Assembly (NCBI RefSeq): GCF_030463565.1
Contig: NC_134656.1
Coordinates: 1,927,001 to 1,991,000, forward strand
Direction: 5' to 3'
DNA from: Pelecanus crispus
Taxonomy: Eukaryota > Chordata > Aves > Pelecaniformes > Pelecanidae
Length of the DNA: 64,000 nucleotides
Below are positions 52,501 through 64,000 of this stretch, one piece after another (position 1 is the stretch's first letter; the number at the start of each line of letters is the position of its first letter). The notes under the pieces were generated by a model. That model worked only from the letters and a program-made list of their open reading frames with translations, was not told the origin of the DNA and ran no database searches. Made by a program: the position numbers and the translations under genes.

Positions 52501-52616
52501 CCGGCCCTTGCAGAGCCGGCGACAGCTCCGGCTCTGCTCCAAGCCCATGTTACCCCCCCAGCCCTGGGCTGTCCCTGTCTCATCCCGGCTCTGTGCCAGG
52601 CCCTGCTTTAGAGGCT
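49551..52616. other. intergenic sequence without a supported gene
   Basis: Mixed GC sequence with an A-run at about 51261-51279 and another at about 51759-51770. No recognisable exon, RNA gene or mobile element. Confidence 0.45.
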
Positions 52617-53181
52617 TGTCCTGGTTTCGGCTGGGATAGAGTTAATTTTCTCCCTAGTAGCAGGCACAGTGCTGTGTTCTGGATTTAGTAGGAGAAGAAC
52701 GTTGATAACACACTGATGGCTTAGTTGTTGCTAACTAATGCTTATGCCAGTCAAGGACTTTTCAGCTTCCCATGCTCTGCCAGGGGCACAAGAAACTGGG
52801 AGGGGGCACAGCCAGAATAGTTGATCCCAACTGGCCCAAGGGCCATTCCATACCATACGGCGTCATGGGCAGTATAGAAACTGGGGGGGTTGGCCAGGGA
52901 GCAGCGATCGCTGCTCGGGAACTGGCTGGGCATCGGTCGGCGGGTGGTGAGCAATTGCATTGGGCATCACTTGCTTTGGATATTATTATTACTATTATTA
53001 TTATTATTATATTGTTATTATTATTATTTTACTTTATTTCAATTATTAACCTGTTCTTATCTCAGCCCAGGAGTGTTTCTCACTCTCACTCCTCCGATTC
53101 TCTCCCCCATCCCACCGGGGTAGGGGCAGCGAGCGAGCGGCCGCGTGGTGCTGAGCCGCTGCCTGGGGCTACACCACGACA
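52617..53181 (+). mobile_element. solo LTR of an endogenous retrovirus (ERVL-like)
   Basis: 565 bp beginning TGTCCTGGTTTCGGCTGGG and ending CACCACGACA, flanked on both sides by the 5-bp direct repeat AGGCT (52612-52616 and 53182-53186). The start is typical of an LTR family common in birds. A 5-bp duplication suits ERVL-type integrases better than ERV1 (4) or ERVK (6). An ATT-rich microsatellite (52981-53030) lies inside. No internal viral genes or second LTR are present, so the provirus has recombined to a solo LTR. Strand is assigned by the usual orientation of this family and is less certain than the boundaries. Confidence 0.88.
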
Positions 53182-56100
53182 AGGCTGTAAAAGACCCCGG
53201 GTGCTGCTTTCCGAGCTGAAATGGGGCTGCGAGGGTGAGCTGCTGAAATGGGGCTGCGAGGGTGAGCGGTGTTAGCTGTGGAGGGAGGCACTCGGGCGGC
53301 TCGAGGACCTGTGTTTGGTTTGCTCCCTTTGGGACATCGCTTCCTCAGCGTCCCTTTCCAGGGCTCGTGGAGCTGCAGCCCGGCTCTTCCTGAGCTCTGG
53401 GTGTAAAGGCAGGCAAAGCTGCAGCGCTGGGAGTTTGCTGTGGCCCTGGCATACATATCGGCGTGGGATCCCCGTGGTGGGAACCATCCACACAACCTCC
53501 TCAGCTGCAGCACGCAGCATGCGCGTCCCTCTGCTCCAGCAAAGGCAGCGACAAGCGCGGGAAGCGCCTCAGTACTGGCACCAGCGGTCGATGCCGGCTA
53601 TTTGAAGGGTGTATTTAGCCGAGTCGCATCCTTCAAACGCGGCTCAGAGTGGAGATCCTGGTGTCGGAGCGGTGCAGCAGGCTCAGGGTCTGCAGCGAGC
53701 GGAGATCTCCAGCTCGCCCCCGACCCACGGGCCGAGCCCCTCTCCTTCCCGGCGCGCTCCGCCCTGGCACTCGACCTTTCGGGGCTGGTGTTTTGCTCCC
53801 CGTTCACATCAGGTGCAGGAGTTACCCCAGCCCGGGCTGCTCCGGGACGAAGCGGTACCGCTAACGAACTCGTTAGCGTGGCTCAGCTGCTTGGAAAGGC
53901 TGCGCTGCTCAAACCCTCCTTTTCTCTTATCGCAGCTATTGTTTGCATGAGAAAGGAAGGGAGGAGGGTAGTTGCGTGTTCTTTGTTTTTTTTTTTTCTT
54001 TCAGTTTATTAAAAGCAGAGAAGGAATACAATGCTCAGGATCCAAGATTTCTTCCTCTGCTCTGACGGCTTGCATTTTAACGCCCGTGCTTTTCCCGGAG
54101 CACGGCTCTGTCCCTGAGCGGTGCCCAAGCTCGGCAGCGGTGGGATGCACCCGGCAGACCCCAGCACGGCAGAAACCGGTGCCCTTGGCCTGAGCCAGCC
54201 TGCTACCAGCCGGCGGGGAACCCCACGCCTGCAGCCTGCACCCACGGGTGCTCCGCGCTAAACCTACCCTTCCCCAGCACAGCTTGCGGTGCTAAAGAGA
54301 GAAAAAAAAAAAAAGAGAAAAAAATGATGGTCAGTTAAATACCATGACTCTCTCAACAGCTCTCTGTCTTCCCAGCTACGGTGTGCAAGCGTGCTGCTGC
54401 TTTTGGGCCTGAGACCCTGAGAGTTATCGTTAACACGACGCTATTATTTCCCATTAATTGCTATTAAGACAATTGTGGCCGCAAGGAAGATAGATGAAAC
54501 AGCACAATTTTGCAAACGTACTTGCTGGGCACTGGGAAATGAAACAGCAGCTGAAAAACTCCTGAAGCCCCTGCTGCTGCTTTTCAGGGACGTTGTACCG
54601 AGTTGCAAGGCGCGCTGTGATTTTACAGGCTAACGAACCGTATAAAACACGAGGGGTAAGGCTTAGAAAAGAAAACCAGATGAGCTTGGACCGGCTGCTA
54701 AAAGCTGCCAAATGCGTGCGTGCAAAGCTCGGTGACTGCTGTTAACTGAACCCCTGCACCCCCCAGGCCGCCGCGACCGGACCCCCCAGCCGTGCGACAC
54801 GGGGAGCAGCCCCACGCTGGGTGCGGATCCGCCGCGGTGGCTTGGCCACGGCAGAAATTTGGCACTGAGCGTTTCGGTCAGCAGCTACTGCTGTCGGCCG
54901 GCGCAAGGCCAGCGAGAGCAGCCGGGCAATTGCACAGCCTTGCTCTGAACGTGGCTGAGACACCCTTCAGCTCGTGATGGACCGCCAAAACAGGGAGGAG
55001 CTTCCCAAAGTGCCGCGCCATTGAATCCCAAACGCTGGAAGCGTGAGATGCGGGCGCTTGTGGTGGACGCCAGGATTTTCCTGTGCTTTGAGTCTTTATT
55101 GCATTCTTTCCCAACCCCTTCTCTTCTCGTTGCAGTTATTCAGTCTACGGGTTAACGGGGTCAAACGAATCTTCGGTCTACATTTGTTGAGGTCGAATGA
55201 AGTCTTTCAAATGTCTTTGATTTTTATAAACATCTCTGCGGTGAGTGAGCTTGACCAAGGATTGCTTTCAGCAAGAGACGGCGTGACTTTGGCTTACGGT
55301 GTTGGTGAAAAAGTTTCCAGTGGCACCAGGTAAACACATTAGTGCGTAACGTGTCGGATGTATTGCCTGATCGCCGTCTCAAACACTCCTCGTACAACAG
55401 CTTAAAAATACCATTTTCCATTCCTGTTTTGATACCGCCTTCTGAAAAACCGCCTCTGTTAGCAGCGCAGCGTTTTTAATGCAAGCCCCGCCAGCGGCTG
55501 TTTGCAACAAATTTCCTTGTTTATAATATGCAGAAATTAAGCTTTTTTTTTTTTTTTTTTTTTTTTTAAATAATTGTCCAAAATCCGTAGCCCGCAGAGC
55601 TGGGATGGAGCTGGCAGGTCGAGAGCGCCACAGCAGCGGGAGGTAGCAGCGAGGCTGCAGCCCACTCCTGCAATGAATCGCCAAGTTCTCAGCTGAGCGG
55701 TGGGGCGAGCATGCCGATCTGCAGCCCACAAGTTCTGCCTCTTTCTGTACAAGTAGGAAACAAGCGGGTAGCAAGCTCGAAAGGAAAATGAGTCGTTTAT
55801 TCTGACCTGATTGATCACCGGGTTGCTTTCCAGCCCCACCAAGCCCACAAACGGGGCAGCCACCAGCCCTGGAGATGCCTGGGGCTGGCGGCGATGAGCT
55901 ATTTCATGTTTCAAAGAAAACCAAGCCCATCTGCTGCAGAAAGAGAAAATACAACCCGAAAGTTCTCCTCTCAGGTACTCCTGCCTCGAAATGAGTGTCT
56001 TTTCTCTTTGATGGTCAAGCAGATATTGTTCTCATTTTTTTTTGCGTAGGTTTTTTTTTTTTTTTTCGTTTTTTTTTGGGTTTTTTTTAACCGCTCCAAT

Positions 56101-56490
56101 CTATTTTTAGTGACGAGGGGATGATGTTCGAGAATCTCCGTGGCTGGTCAGCTCAGCTGTGGTTTGCATCGCTCCAGGCGCTGGGCAGGAAGTCAAGCAA
56201 AGCCAGTCCTGGCATTGCCGAAACTGGGGGTCCCGCGGTGGTGGGGTGGGGCCCCGGCTATGGCTGCTGGGGGGGGGGCTGCAGCCGAGCCCACGGGCAC
56301 CTTGCAATAGCAATAAACCCAATGCTTCTGGGAGTTTTTTTGGCTGCTTTAATGGGAGAGCTGGAAGCGTGGCGTCACCCGGGTGGTAATGAGGAAAAAG
56401 GGAATTGGGGGGGTATTTTTCCCCCTTCTTTCTCCAGTATCGCCATGTTTTGGGAGGAGGCCGTGGGGAGAGCAGCTGTGGCTGCTGCCC
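53182..56490. other. intergenic sequence with AT-rich island and poly-T tracts
   Basis: Mostly GC-rich. An AT-rich island lies at about 54290-54720, a 26-nt T-run at about 55542-55567, and T-rich sequence at about 56035-56088. No coding exon can be supported. Confidence 0.45.
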
Positions 56491-57797
56491 TGCGAGGTGT
56501 CCCTGCATGGGGTCCCTGCAAGGTGTCCCCGCGAGGTGTCCCTGCATGGTGTCCCTCCATGGTATCCCTGTGTGATGTCCCTGTGTGGTGTCCCTGCGAG
56601 GTGTCCCTGTGTGATGGCCCTGTGAGGTGTCCCTGCACGGTGTCCCTGCACGGTGTCCCTGTGAGGTGTCCCTGCACGGTGTCCCTGCACGGTGTCCCTG
56701 CAAGGTGTCCCTGCACAGTGTCCCTGCACGGTGTCCCTCCATGGTGTTCCTGCATGGTGTCCCTGCGAGGTGTCCCTGCACGGTGTCCCTGCACGGTGTC
56801 CCTGCAAGGTGTCCCTGCACAGTGTCCCTGCATGGTGTCCCTCCATGGTGTTCCTGCATGGTGTCCCTGCGAGGTGTCCCTGCACGGTGTCCCTGCACGG
56901 TGTCCCTGCACGGTGTTCCTGCATGGTGTCCCTGCAAGGTGTCCCTGCAAGGTGTCCCTGCACGGTGTCCCTGCACGGTGTTCCTGCATGGTGTCCCTGC
57001 AAGGTGTCCCTGCGAGGTGTCCCTCCATGGTGTCCCTGCACGGTGTCCCTGCACGGTGTCCCTGCACGGTGTCCCTGCAAGGTGTCCCTGCACGGTGTCT
57101 CTGCAAGTGTCCCTGCAAGGTGTCCCTCCATGGTGTTCCTGCATGGTGTCCCTGCATGGTGTCCCTGCGAGGTGTCCCTGCATGGTGTCCCTGCATGGTG
57201 TCCCTGCGAGGTGTCCCTCCATGGTGTCCCTGCATGGTGTCCCTGCGAGGTGTCCCTGCATGGTGTCCCTGCATGGTGTCCCTGCGAGGTGTCCCTGCAT
57301 GGTGTCCCTCCATGGTGTTCCTGCATGGTGTCCCTGCACGGTGTCCCTGCATGGTGTCCCTGCGAGGTGTCCCTGCACGGTGTCCCTCCATGGTGTCCCT
57401 GCACAGTGTCCCTGCACGGTGTCCCTCCATGGTGTCCCTGCAAGGTGTCCCTGCGAGGTGTCCCTGCATGGTGTCCCTCCATGGTGTCCCTGCATGGTGT
57501 CCCTGCAAGGTGTCCCTCCATGGTGTCCCTGCATGGTGTCCCTGCGAGGTGTCCCTGCATGGTGTCCCTGCATGGTGTCCCTGCGAGGTGTCCCTGCATG
57601 GTGTCCCTCCATGGTGTTCCTGCATGGTGTCCCTGCACGGTGTCCCTGCATGGTGTCCCTGCGAGGTGTCCCTGCACGGTGTCCCTCCATGGTGTCCCTG
57701 CACAGTGTCCCTGCACGGTGTCCCTCCATGGTGTCCCTGCAAGGTGTCCCTGCGAGGTGTCCCTGCATGGTGTCCCTCCATGGTGTCCCTGCGTGGT
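56491..57797. repeat. 13-bp minisatellite (GGTGTCCCTGCAC) with 299-bp higher-order unit
   Basis: About 100 copies of GGTGTCCCTGC followed by AC, AT, AA or GA. Occasional CTCCAT and GTTCC variants mark unit types. A block of more than 200 bp at about 57290-57500 recurs identically 299 bp later (57589-57797), i.e. 23 units of 13 bp, showing recent segmental duplication inside the array. The 13-bp period gives 13-residue protein periodicity in all six frames and open frames over 600 codons, which are artefacts. Confidence 0.96.
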
Positions 57798-58619
57798 CCT
57801 GGCCAACAGAAGCAGCAAAGCTGGAGCTGGAGCGGGGTGCGAGGGCGGCTGCCGCCTCTCCCGCTCGGGGCCTGGGGAGCGCTCGGCCATGGCAGCCGGG
57901 CACCACGCCACGGCTCAACAAACCACATTTGTTCTTTTCTCCACTTTAAAAAAAAAAACCCAAAACATTGGCGTGACCTGCCATGGGGGTTTTTTGGGCT
58001 GGTGTGGAGAGCGGAGCTGCTGAGGGCTGCAGCAGCGGTGCAGGCAGCACCGGTTGCCCCGCTGTGATACAGCCTCATGTCCGGGGCTGCCTAAGAAAAT
58101 CTTAGATCGGTATCTTGGCAAAAAAAAAAAAAAAAAAAGAGTGGTTTTTTTTTTGTTCTCGCTGCCCCAGCCTGCGAGCGGCCAGCGTGGCCGGCGCTGG
58201 GGAGCACGCGTGCCTCCCGGCCGGGAGGGCAGAAAGGCAGAGGCGGGGAGGGGAGCCGCCCGCCTCCCACGCAGTGTTTCCGACCTGGCGTGTTTGCCGC
58301 CAGCAGTTGGTCGCAAACGAAAGAAATTCAATCTTTTACCGCTGGCAATGGCGGGGTGGGGGAGAGGGGCCTGGTAGGCTCTCCGGACCACGGCCACGGG
58401 AGGCTGAGGGGATCCAAGATGGTGGCGTGGCCCGGGGACGAGAGCGATGGCGGCGGTGACGAAGCCGCCTGGGGTTGAGGCCACCAGCCGCGGCGTTCGC
58501 TGCTAAATTCGCCATCGCCGCCTCAAGCGGGGCGCAGAGAAGGAGGGGAGGGGAAGGCGCCATGTTTGCAAGTGGCGGGAGCAGCCTGCCCTGGGGGGAG
58601 CGTTGGTGTGGGCGCAGGG
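57798..58619. other. GC-rich segment with promoter-like CpG patch
   Basis: Contains an A-run at about 58120-58138 and a CpG-rich patch at 58150-58560 with a YY1-type motif CCAAGATGGTGGC (58414-58426) overlapping a 19-codon frame starting at 58419. No spliced gene can be supported. Confidence 0.4.
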
Positions 58620-58925
58620 TTGGTTTGCTGAGGTAAAATATGGCTGTGTGGTGGCAAAGCCCGCGTTTGCCGGGGTGAAATGCGGATGTGCTGAAGGAAA
58701 AAATGTGGATTTACTGAGGTGAAGTGCAGATCTGAGGGAAAATGTGGATCTGCAGAGGGAAAGTGCAGATCTGAGGCAAAATAAGGATCTACGAAGGAAA
58801 AATGCGTATCTGCTGAGGAAAAACTGCAGAACTGAGGACACACACGGACCTGCTGCGGAAAAATGCGGACCTGCTGGGGAAAAATGCAGATATTCCGAGG
58901 AAAATTATGGATGTGCGGGGTTGAA
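58620..58925. repeat. degenerate tandem repeat, unit about 24 bp
   Basis: About 12 diverged copies of a unit resembling GAGGAAAAATGCGGATCTGCT. On the minus strand one frame stays open (58523-58930), reading an approximately eight-residue repeat (PQQVRIF, SADPHF, SDLHF). It is much older and more AT-rich than the other arrays here. Confidence 0.75.
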
Positions 58926-61135
58926 AGCAAGAATCACCCTGGATGTAAAGGTCTCTAGGACCTTCCTCCACCGTAGGTGCTCCCGGCATGGAGGAAGGTC
59001 CCGGTGACCTTTGGGCTGTCTGGTGCCTGTGGCCATGCCCATGGGACAGGGTGTGGGTCACTTGGCCCTTAATGCGGTGGCCAGGGGGGCCATGCCACGC
59101 TCCGCTGCGCCAGCCACCGGCCATGGGTGCTGGGGACTGCCTGGGTGCGTGGGCGGCATTCAGCAGCCTGGAAGTGCTGCAAAACAAGACGTGGCTGGCT
59201 GAGGCTCTGGTGATGTCTCCTTCTCCCCACACCCTTCACAACCCGGTTTTTGTCTTCCCCTCCCATGGCTGAGTATCCTACAGTTGCTGTCTATGCCCAT
59301 CACAGGCTCGTCGGGGCCAGGGGATGGACCGTAGGTGCAGGACACCCTCCGATGCTCTACGTGGTGGGTCACAGCCCCATTGCGCCCAGTTCATCTCCAT
59401 CCACACGCCTTCCTGGACCACTTCCTATGTGTTACACATCAAGGGCTGTTATCAGGGGCACAGAGAGGCTGCATCCATGATGGTTTAAGTGTGGATTGGG
59501 ATGAAGGCTGCTAGGGGAGAAGAGGGAAGTGTGGGATCTTCACCCCCATGGCGGACCCTGGGAGCAAACCCCACTCAAGACCCACACACGGTCTTGTCTC
59601 CCTCAAGGAGGCCAACGGCACTGCTCAAACAAGGTCTGCTGGAGCTTTATGCATGAAGGATGATGGCAGCATTCATTCGTGGGGTTGAGCGTGGTCTAGG
59701 AAGAAGACACCGGGCTCCTCCAGCACTGAGCTCCTGCGCTGGCGGCTGCAGCCCAGAGGAAGGACTCCGGGTGCGGACACGCTCCTCCATGGGCCTGGCA
59801 ATGCTGCTCTCCCTTGTCCCACCGCTGCCCCAGCCAAAAAACCCTGTGTCTGCCTATCCTCCTGTGTTTGCGCTTATGAGCTCTCCTTCCACCTACGCAA
59901 GGAGCTATTTTTAGCAGACACTAATCAAGTGTCAGTGCTGGCTCTGAGTGTGGCTTTCAAGCCGAGGGCTCGTGCTTTCGCCGAGCGCTTGCAGGAACTC
60001 GGGCGTGTGTTTTCTTTTCAATTTAGTTGAGAATTTATACAAAGTGCCGCAGAACGGTGGCAGTTATTTCAGGCTCATCACACCTGAGCCCACACTGAGC
60101 TATCACCAGGCGACTCTCCATTTCGGCAAGGGCTTGGCAGAACATCCCCCTCCCGGCCCCGCTCTCCTCGCTGCCGGCAGCGCCTGCCTTGCCTAACCCC
60201 TCGGGAGCCGGCTCCGAGCCGGGGATGCCCAGCCGAGGGGTAGGTTTGCTCCTCTTGGCCCATTTATCTCCAGCACAAGGATGCTGCATTGGTACTTAGA
60301 ATCATGCAGGAAAGGAAAATACTCGGTGTTCAGCCACCGGGGTCACAGCCTCCTCTGAGTAAATCCACTTCGCGGGGCTGGCCGGCTCCCCCTTCCGCTG
60401 AGGTTACTCTGGCCTGCTCACAGCTTCCTGGAGACCGTTACGAGCCCTGCTCCTCACCACGTCTTAAGCGGCTCTGATTCAGCAAGAGCAAGCTGGTGTA
60501 TTGGGCGAGCCGTGTTTCACTTTGGCTGCTGAACTGCAACAGGGGCTTGGTGCTTCTTCAGCTAAAGCGGGATGTGATCCGAGCTGAACTTCAGCTTCCA
60601 GGCAGATAGGAAGAGCTGCCTCTCCTCTAGGACCAAGCCTTCCCTTGCAGCTAGAGCATGGTAGTTCCTCCCTGGCACACAGCAGCAAGAAGTGGGAGCT
60701 GGGGAATGGGAGCAGTGTTTTGGTTTTTTTCCCTCCTGCTCACAGCCCTGCTGCAGGCAGGAGACCTTGGTTTGGGGTTCTCTCCTTGCAGAGAGGTCGC
60801 AGGCTGCTCTCTGTACCCACCAGCTCCCGCGAGGTCAAGGCTCCCTCCCTGCCTCAGTAGCATCGGACAGAGCAAGCACATCCCGGAGGGCAGGCTCTCC
60901 CCGGGGTGTAAGAGCTTTAGCGTTCACCGAGGAGAAACACCCACCAGCTGCCTGTATCCAGCACCAAGACGGAGCCATACAAACAGCTCCATGGCTGTGG
61001 GGTCAGCCTGCTCCTCAAGAGCAGGGTCTCTACCTCCCACCGCCACTCATGGCATCTCCCCCTCCCAGGGCAGCAGCGCCAAAGGGCTGCGAATCCTTCT
61101 GGGCACCCCTGGCGCATGACAAAGAATGGCTCTGT
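58926..61135. other. intergenic sequence between the repeats and the UCKL1 3' end
   Basis: No supported gene. About 59900-60140 contains AT-richer stretches (ACTAATCAAGTGTC, TTCAATTTAGTTGAG) that differ from the surroundings and could be a regulatory element. Confidence 0.4.
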
Positions 61136-61139
61136 TCAA

Positions 61140-61433
61140 GAAAACCAGAGAGAAAATTTATTCTTCTTCTTTATAAAATATCTCCAATAAATTATATAGG
61201 CAAATATTTAAGTTAAAATAAATTAACTCCGCTCTATGCTGGGACATGTGGCTGTCCACAAAATGAAACTAGGTTTTGTGTTTCTTTGAAAAAATATGCC
61301 CTAGATCTCCAATGTACGATTTGAAAAAAATATCTATGCTTGGTGAGGAGGAAGGAGAAATCTCTGCAATGGACAGAAGGGGTTAAGGTGCGGTGCTGAA
61401 GCTGCCTGTTGCCGGTGGCGTTTCCGTATCCAG
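61140..61433 (-). other. UCKL1: UCKL1 3'UTR
   Basis: About 290 nt from the stop to the expected cleavage site after AATAAA (61157-61162 on the minus strand). AT-rich near its end. Additional minus-strand AATTTATT-type sequence lies at 61190-61225 but gives no other clear signal. Confidence 0.75.
61157..61162 (-). promoter_or_regulatory. UCKL1: UCKL1 polyadenylation signal AATAAA
   Basis: Minus-strand AATAAA in the AT-rich end of the 3'UTR, the only canonical signal close downstream of the UCKL1 stop. Confidence 0.7.
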
Positions 61434-63578
<2,145 letters not shown>

Positions 63579-63674
63579 AATCATAGAATCATTTAGGTTG
63601 GAAAAGACCTTTAAGATCATCCAGTCCAACCATCAAGCTAACACTACCAAGTCCATCGCTAAACCAATTAAGGG
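63579..63674 (-). mobile_element. CR1 retroposon, 3' fragment
   Basis: Minus-strand CR1 tail ATCATAGAATCATTTAGG followed by the conserved GTTGGAAAAGACC and CCAGTCCAACCATC. About 95 bp, in the UCKL1 intron in sense orientation. Confidence 0.92.
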
Positions 63675-63738
63675 GAGAGTCATAATTTCATGTTTCCTGC
63701 CTTGGGGGCTGGATTATTTTTTAATGAAAGTAAAACCA

Positions 63739-63985
63739 GGAATCACTAAGGTTGGAAAGGACCTCTAAGATCATCAGTCCAACCATCAACCCAACACCCC
63801 CATGCCCACTAAACCATGTCCCCAAGTGCCACCTCTGCTTGTTTTTTGAACCCCTCCAGGGATGGGGAGCCCCCCACCTCTCTGGGCAGCCTGTTCCAAT
63901 GCCTGACCACTCTTTCCGTGAAGAAACTTTTCCTAATATCCAATCTAAACCTCCCCTGATGCAACTTGAGGCCATTTTCCTGCCA
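63739..63985 (-). mobile_element. second CR1 retroposon, 3' part
   Basis: Separate minus-strand CR1 copy. It repeats the 3' end (AGGTTGGAAAGGACCTCTAAG) and continues through GTCCCCAAGTGCC and the ORF2 C-terminal remnant; it may extend past the window edge. Because the 3' end recurs after the preceding copy, these are two insertions and not one broken copy. Confidence 0.92.
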
Positions 63986-64000
63986 CAGGGCAGGGTTGAA

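Noticed and set aside
56107-58078. Open frames of 520-648 codons on both strands
   Set aside because: Direct consequence of the 13-bp GGTGTCCCTGCAC array, which has no stop in any phase.

Overview
The window is vertebrate nuclear DNA and almost certainly avian. It carries at least seven CR1 retroposon pieces with the bird-type 3' end (TTAGGTTGGAAAAGACC followed by ATTCTATG-like tail repeats), a solo endogenous-retrovirus LTR of a family widespread in birds, spliced genes with GT-AG introns, CpG-island promoters and several kilobase-scale GC-rich minisatellites like those of bird small chromosomes. Two flanking genes, DNAJC5 (+) and UCKL1 (-), are neighbours in human 20q13.33, so this is the bird counterpart of that block. 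The exact species cannot be read from the sequence.

Layout. Positions 1-2.6 kb: a CR1 tail, GC-rich sequence without a gene and a 1.3-kb C-rich minisatellite. A tRNA-Glu(CTC) gene lies at 2588-2659 directly before a CpG island. That island is the likely DNAJC5 promoter, with a non-coding first exon ending at 3016. Intron 1 (about 23 kb) holds three CR1 pieces, a good candidate alternative 5'UTR exon (20807-20874) and a splice-bounded orphan exon-like frame on the minus strand (7278-7428). The four coding exons of DNAJC5 (26216-31646) join exactly into a 198-residue cysteine string protein alpha. The 3'UTR probably runs to about 38.76 kb.

From 38.8 to 61.1 kb the sequence is GC-rich and dominated by minisatellites. 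Embedded in it, on the minus strand, is a compact two-exon neuropeptide gene (about 41.99-43.38 kb). Its 128-residue precursor has a signal peptide, a KRR cleavage site, a 40-residue CRH-family peptide and a terminal amidation signal. I identify it as CRH2, the second corticotropin-releasing hormone gene, reported in several vertebrate classes including birds but missing from placental mammals. It is easily overlooked because its intron and both flanks are G/C-rich tandem repeats. This is the most interesting object in the window.

The rest of the interval holds an 11/4-bp repeat array, a CR1, a solo LTR with a 5-bp target duplication, a 13-bp minisatellite with a 299-bp higher-order repeat, and a YY1-containing CpG-rich patch. 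The right end (61.1-64.0 kb) holds the last four exons and 3'UTR of UCKL1 on the minus strand; its earlier exons lie beyond the window.

The genes do not form one pathway: a synaptic-vesicle co-chaperone, a stress/thyroid-axis neuropeptide and a pyrimidine-salvage kinase are simply syntenic. The very long open frames over the minisatellites (up to 1300 codons) are artefacts of repeat period and GC content and are not annotated as genes.
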